The notes under the pieces were generated by a model. It had not been told where the DNA came from. It did no database searches and saw only the letters and a program-made list of their open reading frames with translations. From the NCBI GenBank assembly GCA_029339505.1, contig JAQISU010000098.1, positions 853,001 through 917,000 of the forward strand: a stretch of 64,000 nucleotides of DNA, in the 5' to 3' direction. Made by a program: the position numbers and the translations under genes. This DNA is from Unio delphinus (lineage: Eukaryota; Mollusca; Bivalvia; Unionida; Unionidae). Numbering within the stretch: position 1 is the first letter of the stretch; every line of letters begins with the position of its first letter. This document shows positions 8,877-18,539 of this stretch, piece after piece.

Positions 8877-9171
8877 ATGATGCCTCCTCAAAAACGTGCA
8901 CACCACAACCCTCGACGTTCTGCTGTCCAAAAAGGAAAAGGAAAAAGACAATTTCGTCATCCTACAAAACGCTTAGCCAAACAACGATGTCATCTCCTCA
9001 AAAGACACAGTCATCCAAAGAAAAAGAGAAGTCACCAAAGGGGAGGCATATTTTTTTTTGCCTATTTTTTTGAACAAACTAGACAAAGCAGCTCAGAACC
9101 GAATTGGTGTCTTTAGCGATGCTTTTCAAGATTTAGCGAAGCACGCCGTTACCTTTTTGACGATGCGCTAG
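8877..9171 (+). pseudogene. Strongly basic protamine-like capsid core protein, frameshifted
   Basis: From the double ATG at 8877/8880 the product is extremely rich in Lys, Arg and His for about 57 residues and then reaches an RGG motif. This resembles small DNA-condensing core proteins of adenovirus-like particles. After a run of T bases (9049-9070) the frame is lost; a plausible continuation in another frame runs to a TAG at 9169. A basic nucleic-acid-packing role is inferred from composition only. The region may belong with the next gene. Confidence 0.5.
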
Positions 9172-9692
9172 AAAAGAAGATAAAAGAGGGTGTGTACCAA
9201 GTCTTTGACGCCAGTGTATTTCTGGAACGAACAAGCAAAGATGTCACCTCGCAGAAAACATTCTTATTCACCCACAAAGGAAAGAAAAGGAAAGGACTAC
9301 ATCTTCGTGTAGCCAAACACGGAGACATGTTGTCCGTCCAGTCCAAAGTCTCTCCAACCATGCGAAAACAAATCATTAAAACGGCTTCCAAAGATGTCAT
9401 CGATACCGTGTGCGAATGTTGTTTGAATGTCTTGAAAGGCACGATACCTTTGTCTCCACACCAGAAAAAATGTTTCGCCAAACATCGACACGTTCTTCGT
9501 CAAATGGTCCCCAAAAAAATACCCGTCCGTCAAAAGAAAAAGATGTTGGTGCAACGCGGAGGATTTTTACCCTTTCCTGCTCCTTTGTTGACAGGCTTAA
9601 TACCAGGTTTGATACAAGGGGTGACACAAGGGATGACCCAAGGGATGCCCCAAAGAATGGGTAGAAATATGTATGATCCTTCCAGAAGATAA
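9117..9692 (+). CDS. Conserved Polinton structural-type protein with RGG-hydrophobic tail, 5' end unclear
   Basis: The frame is open from 9117 to the stop at 9690-9692 (about 190 codons) but has no ATG near its head, so the true start may lie in the preceding frame. It contains a basic HKGKKRKG segment, a Cys-containing segment followed by PLSPHQKKC, then KKKMLVQRGGFLP and a hydrophobic Gly/Pro-rich tail with tandem TQGM-type repeats. A QRGGF-type sequence ahead of a hydrophobic tail recalls small adenovirus-like capsid proteins, but I can name no exact counterpart. It sits among structural genes, 9 bases before the next ATG. Confidence 0.55.
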   Translation, partial: RCFSRFSEARRYLFDDALEKKIKEGVYQVFDASVFLERTSKDVTSQKTFLFTHKGKKRKGLHLRVAKHGDMLSVQSKVSPTMRKQIIKTASKDVIDTVCECCLNVLKGTIPLSPHQKKCFAKHRHVLRQMVPKKIPVRQKKKMLVQRGGFLPFPAPLLTGLIPGLIQGVTQGMTQGMPQRMGRNMYDPSRR

Positions 9693-9701
9693 AAGGACAC
9701 T

Positions 9702-10430
9702 ATGGAGCACAACAATCTCAGACACAACCTTTGGAAGCCCATGGAAGTACGAAAACTGACTTTGGTTCCTTACAAACGATGGATGGAATACCATTGTTGG
9801 CAAGAACAACGAACCCCCCATTTACCATCCAATCATAATTTGACGGAGATGTCCCAATTACAACACGAATTGCAATCCTTGATACATCGCCACGATTTAT
9901 CCGAAACCGAAAAATTGCAAAAGTACGGTCAACTCTTGAAACGACTGCAACTCTTTCATCGGAAAGCTGCGGAACAAACAGCTCTGTCCACTTTGTCCGA
10001 TTTTAAGGCTCTAATGAATAGTCCGTCGCCATCACCATCTACAGTGGTCAAAACAGACGTCACCCCACCATTACCCAAGGAAGAAGAACCCTATGATATC
10101 TTTCAAACACCCACCACTACTCCCATTCCGAGTAAGATTGCAGATTCCTTGTTGACCCCTTCCCCCACTCCCCAACGAGTAGAACTCAAAACTTGGGTTA
10201 AAAAGATGATAGCCACTCCTCCTTCGACAGATGTGAAAAAGAAAGAAAGGAAACCAAAAGTGAGAAAAGAAAAGAATAACAAAGCTATCCCATTACCACC
10301 TCTACCACTACCACCACCAGTACCCTCGACGTCAACTCCTGTGGCACATCGGACACGTAACACCGTTTCCAATCAACCCCCATTTCGTCCCAACCAAAGC
10401 AATACAATCGTAGAGTGGGTACCTTATTAA
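9702..10430 (+). CDS. Coiled-coil, proline-rich Polinton protein of unknown function
   Basis: This intact 242-residue protein starts at ATG 9702. Residues about 45-95 form an amphipathic, Leu/Gln/Lys-rich segment likely to be a coiled coil. Residues 105-165 are Ser/Pro/Thr-rich. A Lys-rich basic patch (KKKERKPKVRKEK) lies near 180-192, and a proline run (LPPLPLPPPVP) near 200. I believe similar proteins accompany the capsid genes in other Polintons, but I cannot name a function. It ends 7 bases before the integrase ATG, consistent with a tightly packed block of genes on one strand. Confidence 0.65.
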   Translation: MEHNNLRHNLWKPMEVRKLTLVPYKRWMEYHCWQEQRTPHLPSNHNLTEMSQLQHELQSLIHRHDLSETEKLQKYGQLLKRLQLFHRKAAEQTALSTLSDFKALMNSPSPSPSTVVKTDVTPPLPKEEEPYDIFQTPTTTPIPSKIADSLLTPSPTPQRVELKTWVKKMIATPPSTDVKKKERKPKVRKEKNNKAIPLPPLPLPPPVPSTSTPVAHRTRNTVSNQPPFRPNQSNTIVEWVPY

Positions 10431-10437
10431 CAAAGCC

Positions 10438-11551
10438 ATGGAGAAGGTATTAGCCAGCATTTACTACGATCCAGCTCACCCTGCAGGTTACGGAGGCATT
10501 CAGAAATTGTATCGTGCTGCAAAAACTCGCCTGAAAAATCTCCGTTTACCTGAAGTACAACGATGGTTACAAGAACAAGCTACGTACACTTTACACAAAC
10601 CCATTCGAAAAAAATTTTCACATAAGTCGCAATCAAGTGGAAGGCATCGATCATCAATGGCAAGCCGATTTAGCCGATGTCTCTCATTTAGCCACCTACA
10701 ATCGTGGCTACAAATATTTGTTTTGTGTGATCGACGTCTTTTCTAAATTTGCCTGGGTCGTACCATCGACATCCAAATCGAGCGGAGAGTTAGTACGAGC
10801 CCTGCAACTGGTGTTGAAACAAAGTGGTCGTCATCCTCCTCGATGGCAAACCGACAAAGGCACCGAATTTCTGAACCAAGCTTTCCAACGAGAATTAAAG
10901 AAACGTGACATTCAGTTTTTCACCACCGAAAATCCTGAAACCAAAGCCAGTATCGAAGAGCGTTTTCAACGTACCTTGAAAGAACGCATGTGGAAATATT
11001 TTACGCATCAACACACTCTCAGGTACATCGACTTCGTACCGCACTTAGTCCAAGCCTACAACCAATCTTAACATAGAAGTATTGGACCTGCCCCACAAGA
11101 TGTGACACCTGACAACGAAGTGACTGTTTTTGAACACCTGTTTGGTACGTCCCGGACGATGGCTGTCCCCAAGAAAGGTAGAGAAGTGTTAACCCCGGGA
11201 GATTGAGTACGCATTGGTAAAACCAAACGCACTTTCGAAAAAGGTTACTTACCCAACTGGACAACCGAATTGTTTCGTGTTACTAGATGAGTGCGTGATT
11301 GTCATCCTACCTTCTATAAATTGGAAGACATGAACGGAGAAGTATTAAAAGGAACGTTTTACTTGCCTGAGTTAAAACGTGTCACCAAAAAAGAAGACGA
11401 CGTCTACGACATTGAAAGCATTCTCGAACGAAGAACCCGTAAAGTAGGAAAACGTCGTGTCAAAGAAGTCAAAGTACGTTGGAAACGATATCCACCTAGT
11501 TTTGATTCTTGGATTGACGCTGCACAAGTCATCGAATATAAAAAGAAGTGA
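10438..11551 (+). pseudogene. Retrovirus-like DDE integrase with C-terminal chromodomain, broken
   Basis: The integrase inserts the element into host DNA. The N-terminal part contains YGGIQKLYRAAKTRLKN. The catalytic core has the first Asp in WQADLADVS (near 10660), the second in QTDKGTEF (near 10855) and the Glu in ASIEERF (near 10955), with the usual D,D-35-E-like spacing. The last ~55 codons are a chromodomain-like segment (VYDIESILERR through VRWKRYPPSFDSW), common in Polinton and Ty3-type integrases. Lesions: a frameshift in an A/T run near 10610, TAA at 11069, and TGA near 11204 and 11288. The final stop is 11549. The next gene's ATG (11557) follows within six bases. Confidence 0.93.
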
Positions 11552-11556
11552 CCATC

Positions 11557-11976
11557 ATGCCATTCAATACAGCCTCAGCGACCACAGTGACTACTCCTTC
11601 GCCCACTTCATCTCTGCAAGATTTACAAAAGCAACCCTTGTGGGTATGCTGTGAAGAACGTGTCACTAAAACGCACATCGTCTTTTTCTGTCAAATCTTT
11701 GTGGTATATTGTGTTATCGGTGCAGCTATTGCTAATTTGAGTTTGCAACAAGGAGACTAACAATTGTGGACCATTTTACTCAGCAGTTGCATCAGGTATC
11801 TTCTTCCCAATCCTTCCCTGAAATACTCTTACAACGGGAACAACAGTAACAATATTGGGAGTATTGCGTCCAACGTTAGTCATTCTCCTCACAGTCACCC
11901 TTCCAATCACAATCTTCTTTTAGACACTCCTTTAACCTCGAGTGACTCCTCGGACAGAAGAACATTGGAATTATGA
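11557..11976 (+). pseudogene. Two-segment membrane protein, interrupted by an in-frame stop
   Basis: From ATG 11557 the frame encodes a Thr/Ser-rich N-terminus and a hydrophobic segment (IVFFCQIFVVYCVIGAAI) before TAA at 11758. The same frame continues with a second hydrophobic segment (WTILLSSCIRYLLPNP) and a Ser/Asn/His-rich tail to TGA at 11974. The continuity suggests one original protein of about 140 residues with two membrane helices, in line with short membrane proteins next to Polinton capsid genes. The last stop overlaps the start of the penton gene (ATGA). Role unknown; membrane association is inferred from hydrophobicity. Confidence 0.65.
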
Positions 11977-12900
11977 ACAACACTATTAACCAATTTTACT
12001 TAACGTTACCCAATGACAGTTCTATGGAGGTGTTTGCTAACAACACGTTGTGCTGTTACACGGCTAAATTACCTCAAGCCATGCATTTGGATCAAGATGA
12101 TCATTGGGAAGCAGTTTTAGTGGAAATAATACACCCGACACAAATCAAAAACATCGTCGAAAATCAAACCTTTTTCAAAGTAGAAGTGCATGACCCGTTA
12201 TTGCAACAAGCCTTAGACGAACGAGGCATCACTGGCATTGACACAAAGAAATCAAATGAGCCCCCAACTAAACAACTGTCGACTCATGTGTTCACCATTT
12301 CTGCAGGCTACTATTTTTAATGGTCAACATTTAGTGACTACGATTGCAAACAGGTTCAATACTTTGTTTGGTAAACCCCTGGAAAAAATCAAAGAAAGTG
12401 TTACCTTTGAGTACATTAAAGTGGCTTGTCGCCTCATGATTAAATTTTCAGAGAAGAAAATAATATCCATTATCTTTTGTCCTGAATTGTTTGATATTTT
12501 AGGTGGAGACCTCAAGATGCTCCCAAACAAAAAAGAAATACCAGGCATAACCAGTAACTTGGATTTTGCAAAATATTTTCGATTCCCTGTAGAAATGAAC
12601 CAAGGACTCAACTTGATGTTTGTTTACTCCGATGTGGTGGAGTACAACGTGGTAGGACACACCTCTGTACCGTTTCTGCGTGTCATTCCTTTCAAAGTGG
12701 ATACCACTACCGCTTACGAGGAAGGTGGAAATACCTATCACGTTCACCGCGAATTTGTACATCCTCATTATTTGCCTGTCAGTAAGTCGTATTTCGACAG
12801 TGTCAACATTACTATAAAAGGAGAACTAGGACAAAATATTCCATTTACCAAAGGGAAAGTTACAGTGAAACTCCATTTTCAAAAACAACTGAAAAAGTGA
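11973..12900 (+). pseudogene. Penton-like minor capsid protein, single frameshift
   Basis: The minor capsid (vertex) protein starts at ATG 11973, overlapping the stop of the membrane protein. The first part (NQFYLTLPNDSSMEVF, TAKLPQAMHL, WEAVLVEI) is the usual N-terminal pattern of Polinton penton proteins: a sheet-forming start with asparagine- and proline-rich turns. The frame is lost near 12318 in a short T run and continues in another frame through FRFPVEMNQGLNLMFVY to the stop at 12898. Without this one-base lesion the length would be about 309 residues. The call rests on position between integrase and major capsid genes and on family resemblance. Confidence 0.8.
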
Positions 12901-13351
12901 TGTATCCTGTGTACCAAGGAGTCACTCAACAATGAAGACATGGTTTAGGAGATATGTTTAAATCAGCCTTTCGTTCCGTGGTCTCTGTTTTAAAACCGAT
13001 GGTGACATGAAGATTGCACGCCTTAAAAGATGCCGCATTGACTCACGGCAAAGATTTTCTTCAAAATGTTCTCATTGACAAAGCCCTAAAGAAGCTTTTT
13101 TGAGAACAGGCAAAAATGTCTTCCTTCAAACGGGTAAAGAGATTTTGGATCGATGAGAAAGTCCATATAAAAGCCCTCAACGGTACCGAGTCTGGCATTC
13201 CTGCTTCCCTGAGGACACAGCAAGAACAAGGTAGAAAGCGTCGACGAAGACACCCTTCCAAAATTCTCCATATCTCTAAAGCTAGAAAGACGAAGAAAAA
13301 AAGAACCGCTCGAGACTTAAGACATTTTGGATTATTAAAATTAAAACATTG
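12901..13351 (+). pseudogene. Core/vertex-associated (adenovirus pVI/pX-like) protein, several lesions
   Basis: An ATG directly follows the penton stop. The frame MYPVYQGVTQ, then GLGDMFKSAFRSVVSVLKP, then ALKDAALTHGKDFLQNV has the amphipathic, Lys/Gly-rich character of the small membrane-active or core proteins coded beside the Polinton penton gene. Stops interrupt it near 12934 and 13010, and a frameshift near 13090 moves it to another frame (NVFLQTGKEILDR). A last basic stretch with RKRRRRHPSK and KARKTKKKR (13230-13310) ends at TGA 13351. Family assignment is by context and composition. Confidence 0.6.
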
Positions 13352-13367
13352 AGACTGAAAAGAAAAA

Positions 13368-14681
13368 ATGATGCACAAAGAATCTTGTGCCTGTTCCAAG
13401 TCGGAGCTGGACCTATTTGCCATGCCACCCACGATGATGACCATGCAAGAAGCCCAATGGGTCGAATTTCATCCCGTCACCTCTTTGACGGATTCAGATC
13501 CCATCGAGTTTGAAATCAAAGGACAACCCGAAGATTACATCGATCTAAACAACAGTTACTTGTATTTGAAAGTGAAAGTAACCAAAACGGACAACACCAA
13601 TCCAGGAGTCAATGATAGAGTAGCTCCCGTCAACAATTTCATGCATTCCTTGTTCAGCGATGTGGATTTGTACATGAATAACAAACTGATCAGCAGTAGC
13701 ATGGATACACACCCTTACCGAGCGTACCTCGAAAATCTCTTGACGTACGGAAAAGAAGACAAGAACACTCATCTAGATGCTTGCGTGGTATGGAAACCTG
13801 ACACAGCAGATAAGTTTAACGACACAGCCTTGTCCGTAGCAGCTGGCGGTGAAAATCCTGCCGATCCTCATAATGTAGATTTTAACGACCGTCGAAAGAA
13901 AATTCTGCAAGGACGTAGTTTAGAACTGTTCGATCGTTTGCATTTGGACATGTGGTTTCAAGAGAAGTATTTGCTGAACGGAGTGGATATTCGCTTGAGA
14001 CTGAATCGTAGCAGTACTGCTTTCCATTTGATGGCTCATGCCAACGAATACAAAAATATTATCCAAGAAGCCAGGTTATACGTGCCTCGTGTGCAAGTGT
14101 TACCTAAAGTGGAAAATGATATCAGTCACACTTTGAGCAGAACGACAGCCAAGTACCCGATACGACGCGCGGAAGTAAAACTTTTTACCATTGACGCTGG
14201 ACTCAGATCTAAGATCGAAGATCATCTGTTCCAAGGACAGTTCCCCAAACGTTTATTCATTGGTATCGTCAGCAATGCAGCCCTCAATGGTACCCACGAT
14301 CAAAATCCTTTTCAGTTTAAGCACTGCGGAGTATCCAAACTGGAAATCAATCGCGATGGCAAAACGTTGTGTACCCGACCTTTCGAACCCGACTTTGGCG
14401 CGCAGGAGAATTACTTGAGGTCGTACTTGTCGCTGTACGAAGCCACAGGACAGTTAGGAACCAACACCAGTCACGGCATTTCCAACGACGATTATGCAGA
14501 AGGTTACACTTTGTGGGCTTTTGATTTCACTCCAGACCAAGGCAGCGACGAGGGACATTTCCACACTATAAAATCTGGACAACTGCGTATGGAACTTCAG
14601 TTTGCAGGACCTCTAATAGAAACGGTGAATGTCATTCGGTATGCTGATCAATTGCAATATATAATAATGGAAAAAATGTGA
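13368..14681 (+). CDS. Polinton major capsid protein (double-jelly-roll type), open reading frame
   Basis: This 437-residue frame has no lesions. It starts at one of two adjacent ATGs (13368/13371). It contains PIEFEIKGQPEDYIDLNNSY, an extended strand SYLYLKVKV, APVNNFMHSLFSDVDLYMNN and HPYRAYLENLL. This N-terminal pattern is shared by major capsid proteins of Polintons and adintoviruses, many of which are annotated in animal genomes as F54H12.2-like. The protein would form the hexagonal capsomers. The last codons (QLQYIIMEKM and the stop) are coded by sequence that also occurs in the terminal repeat units, so the original C-terminus seems replaced. The gene abuts the right arm with no spacer. 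Confidence 0.92.
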   Translation: MMHKESCACSKSELDLFAMPPTMMTMQEAQWVEFHPVTSLTDSDPIEFEIKGQPEDYIDLNNSYLYLKVKVTKTDNTNPGVNDRVAPVNNFMHSLFSDVDLYMNNKLISSSMDTHPYRAYLENLLTYGKEDKNTHLDACVVWKPDTADKFNDTALSVAAGGENPADPHNVDFNDRRKKILQGRSLELFDRLHLDMWFQEKYLLNGVDIRLRLNRSSTAFHLMAHANEYKNIIQEARLYVPRVQVLPKVENDISHTLSRTTAKYPIRRAEVKLFTIDAGLRSKIEDHLFQGQFPKRLFIGIVSNAALNGTHDQNPFQFKHCGVSKLEINRDGKTLCTRPFEPDFGAQENYLRSYLSLYEATGQLGTNTSHGISNDDYAEGYTLWAFDFTPDQGSDEGHFHTIKSGQLRMELQFAGPLIETVNVIRYADQLQYIIMEKM

Positions 14682-17167
14682 AATCATATACATGGAGATA
14701 ATGTGACGTGTGCAGATATGTAAGAAACGAAATATTTATGACCCAGACTTTAACCAAGAGAAATATTAGCATTGGTTCTGAACACGGATGCAAAAATTGA
14801 TACGGTACGGTATTGCTCAAGTGCATGAATCTATGATGTAAATAAAATAGCATGAAAGTGAGGAACAGTATGAAATATGTCGATTTACGCAGCACACGAA
14901 ATTTCAAATATGCTATTAAAGATGTTACCTAGAGTATGGTATTTTATGTATGAAGATGGTTTGGTTCCCTGCAGGGATGTTATCATCGAGGAAGCAAATG
15001 TCCGTATTCTACATGTTATCGGCGCATGAATAGGATGAGAACGCGAATTTATATGCGGTAATACAGATCTGATTCATTTTGTCATCTGTACTGAACTATG
15101 TTTAAGTATCGTAAGTCTATTTTGTTTGTAATTATCTTTCAACAGGAAATCTTGGTTCTTGGCACGGATGTTACAATGGAACTTGAAGAAATGATTACAC
15201 TTTAGTCAATTGTTTCACTATATATCCTCGTGATAGGTTTTTTTTTTAAATCTAAGGAATATTCCTTTCATTTACTGGTGGTTAGTAGCATATGTTTGTT
15301 GAAATTATAGTTTAACTCATGATCGTTTTGGCATCGACTGTTGCTGTGAATGGCAGTAGCAAGTAGATCGTGGTTCTGAGCGCAGATGCATCGCTTGAAA
15401 GAAGCGAGTTTATGTAACTTAAATAGGAAACAGGTCTTGTGAGCAGGGCTTTAAAAACAAAGTCGATAAATTGCAATATCGTAAGATAAAGAAATGTGAA
15501 ATTATATACATGGATATATTGTGACGTGTGCAGATGTGTAAGAAACGAAATATTTATGACCCAGACTTTAACAAAGAGAAATATTAGCATTGGTTCTGAA
15601 AACGGATGCAAACATTGATACGGTTCTGTATTGCTCAAGTGCATGAATCTATGATGTAAGTAAAATAACATGAAAGTCAGGAACAGTATGAAATATGTCG
15701 ATTTACGCAGCACACGAAATTTCAAATATACTATTAAAGATGTTACCTAGAGCATGGTAATTTATGTATGAAGTTAGTTTGGTTCTCAGCGGGGATGTTA
15801 TCATCGAGGAAACAAATGTCCGTATTCTACATGTTATCGGTGCATGATTAGGATGAGAAAGTGAATTTATATGCGGTAATACAGATCTGATTCATTTTGT
15901 CATCTGTACTGAACTATGTTTAAGTATCGTAAGTCTATTTTGTTTGTAATTATCTTTCAACAGGAAATCTTGGTTCTAGGCACGGATGTTACAATGCAAC
16001 TTGAAGAAATGATTACACTTTAGTCAATTGTTTCACTATATATCCTCGTGATAGGTTTTTTTTAAATCTAAGGAATATTCCTTTCATTTACTGGTGGTTA
16101 GTAGCATATGTTTATTGAAATTATAGCTTAACTCATGATCGTTTTGGCATCGACTGTTGCTGTGAATGGCAGTAGCAAGTAGATCGTGGTTCTGAGCGCA
16201 GATGCATCGCTTGAAAGAAGCGAGTTTATGTAACTTAAATAGGAAACAGGTCTTGTGAGCAAGGCTTTAAAAATAAAGTCGATAAATTGCAATATCGTAA
16301 GATAAAGAAATGTGAAATTATATACATGGATATATTGTGACGTGTGCAGATGTGTAAGAAAGAAAATATTTATGACCCAGACTTTAACAAAGAGAAATAT
16401 TAGCATTTGATCTGAACACGGATGCAAACATTGATACGGTACGGTAATGCACAAGTGCATGAATCTATGATGTAAGTAATATAACATGAAAGTGAGGAAC
16501 AGTATGAAATATGTCGATTTACGCAGCACACGAAATTTCAAATATGCTATTAAAGATGTTACCTAGAGCATGGTATTTTATGTAGGAAGTTGGTTTTGGT
16601 TCCCACCAGGGATGTTATCATCGATGAAGTAAATATCCGTATTCTACATGTTATCGGCACATGGTTGTGATGAGAGCGTGAATTGATATGCGATAATAAA
16701 GGTTTAATTCCTTTTGTCATTTGTTCTGAAAGATGTGTGGGTATTGGAACTCTACTTTTTATAACTTTCTTTCACCAGGACTTGTTGGTTCTAGGCACGG
16801 ATGTTATAGGTCAGCTTGCAGTAATGAACAGACTTTGTTCGATTGTTTGCCTATATATTCTCATGATATGATTTGTGTTTATAATAAAAGGAATAATTCA
16901 TTCGTTTACTGGTGGTTAGTATCAGGTGGTTATTGTAAACAATAGTTATACTGATTTTTATTCTGGCATCAACTTGTGTTGTGACAGGCAGAGATAAAAA
17001 AAAAAAAAAGGTCGTGGCTCTGAGCGCAGATGCATCGTTTCAAAGAAATGAGTTTAATTACCTTAATTAGGAAAGAGGTCTTGTGAGCATGGTATTAAGA
17101 ATAAAGTCGATAAATTGCAATATCTAAAGATGAAAAAATGTGACATGCTATACATGGATATATTGTG
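14646..17167 (-). repeat. Right terminal inverted arm, three ~816-bp tandem units
   Basis: The anchor CATGGATATATTGTGACGTG or a close variant occurs at 14691, 15509, 16325 and, truncated, 17153, giving periods of 818, 816 and 828. Within each unit a box starting GGTTCT and ending near CACGGATG recurs about every 190-220 bases (14773, 14963, 15154, 15372, 15593 and onward), so each unit looks like four ~205-bp monomers. The outermost unit (16325-17152) is the most diverged. The match ends after 17167, taken as the right limit of the element. Minus-strand frames of 137 codons at 15312-15725 and 16128-16541 look alike only because the repeat is recent. Confidence 0.88.
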
Positions 17168-17690
17168 CGACCACACATATTGTGATTTCAAGTGATTTTT
17201 CCGGTCTTTGTCTGGTACCCTATTGTCTTTTTTAAGGCTTCCTTTACGAAGGCTGTATTTTGTACAATCGATACAAGTTTTGTCTGCATAATTAAATAGC
17301 ATACAGTCAGCAATATCCGCTTTCAGGAAAACGTACTTAATATTTTCTAAGAAAGTCGGTTATTCTACTCGACGACATCGAGGGTGGGTGGGGGGAATGC
17401 CGAAAAATTGTATGTACAAAAGACTCGTGAAAACAAGTTTATGTTGAAATAATTTGAATAAACAAAGTAATAACCGATAAGAAGGTTATTCAGCAGCAGT
17501 GGGAAAATGGAGCAAATGGAAAGATAATTATGCATGTACCAAGATGTAAATGACGTTTTTGAATCCATTTGTAATGTACATGACAACAATACCCGCTCGC
17601 ATATCAAACTTACGCCAAGAAAGCAAAAATAGTAACGTATATTCATTTGAAATAAATTTGTTATTATAACCAAAAAAACTTTTATTGATT
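17168..17690. other. Unannotated flank of the Polinton
   Basis: AT-rich sequence with short broken frames on both strands. I see no exon, repeat unit or RNA gene here. It is presumed host or older repeat DNA beside the right arm. Confidence 0.5.
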
Positions 17691-18480
17691 AATGTGATGA
17701 ATAGGCCACCTTTTCTAGGCCTCTCCCTATTCAGGGTGAGCCGCGCCGTTCTAAAAATGTCTGCTCAGTCACCCTGGATGCTGCCAAACTGTTATGCTGC
17801 CTTGGGTACTGAGCAGAACGACCACTTGTCCAAGGGCCGCCTACGTGCAGGTTTCTGACTACAACTCCCAGTGGTCATCTCCACCTGTTGCGTCGCCAGT
17901 CGCCCATCGCAGTAGGACTTTGGTAGGTGTAGGTAAAGAACGATGAGTGTGATGATGAGGATGAATGATAGGTGCACAACACAACCTGTGCGTGAAGGAG
18001 ATTAAAGTGAAACAGCCTTTGCACAGAGACAGCCTCACTCTCTCGGCCTTGGTAGTTAGACCTCAGTGGTACGAAGATTCGTCACGGCTGGGGACTACAT
18101 CGGCTGCATTGGATGGCTATGACGTCTTCCGTGCCTTGTCATACCCTACGCTCTCCACAAAGCGTTTGCAGATTCGCCTTTGTGGCCGTTGGATCACTCA
18201 GTTAATCTCTTCCGCCCACTCTGCCGAATCTGGCTTTACATGCAAGGATAGGCAAGCTCCTAAGTCACCGAGAGTTTGAGGCCCGTCGGCCACCCTCCAC
18301 CTGGTTTAGCCGGCCAGTCGAAGCCGTTGCCTGTGGTGTGGCCGCTGTGCATGCTACAGCTGCTTGGAGCCACAGGTGAGGGCTGAGCGCCTGGTGAGGA
18401 CCAAAGATGGGCAGGCTACTCCTGAAGGAGCACGAAATGCCACCCACCAGAGGTACTACTACCCCTCCCAGAGCACCCCG
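17691..18480. repeat. GC-rich repeat-like block
   Basis: Base composition changes sharply to CpG- and GC-rich over about 790 bases and returns to AT-rich on both sides. Short frames occur on both strands (17965-18279 plus, 18265-18447 minus) but none shows a recognisable domain or splice sites. It looks like a fragment of an interspersed repeat, possibly retrotransposon untranslated sequence. No terminal repeat or duplication was identified. Confidence 0.4.
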
Positions 18481-18539
18481 AACACCAAGATACAGTGTAT
18501 ATGGTTAAAAACTAAATTTTAAGGTAATAATGTTTTTCC

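Larger units (their letters stand above)
1..17167. mobile_element. Polinton/Maverick-type virus-like DNA transposon, left end outside window
   Basis: Inverted arms at 1-1191 and 14646-17167 enclose a gene set typical of Polintons: protein-primed family B DNA polymerase, retrovirus-like integrase with chromodomain, penton-like minor capsid protein and double-jelly-roll-type major capsid protein. Polintons are large animal transposons related to adintoviruses and virophages and are thought to form particles. The window opens inside the left arm, so the left terminus and its target-site duplication are not seen. The right limit is set where the fourth tandem arm unit stops matching the others (after 17167). 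The expected 6-bp duplication could not be tested. Polymerase and integrase are broken, and no packaging ATPase or cysteine protease was found, so this copy is probably not autonomous. Confidence 0.9.
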
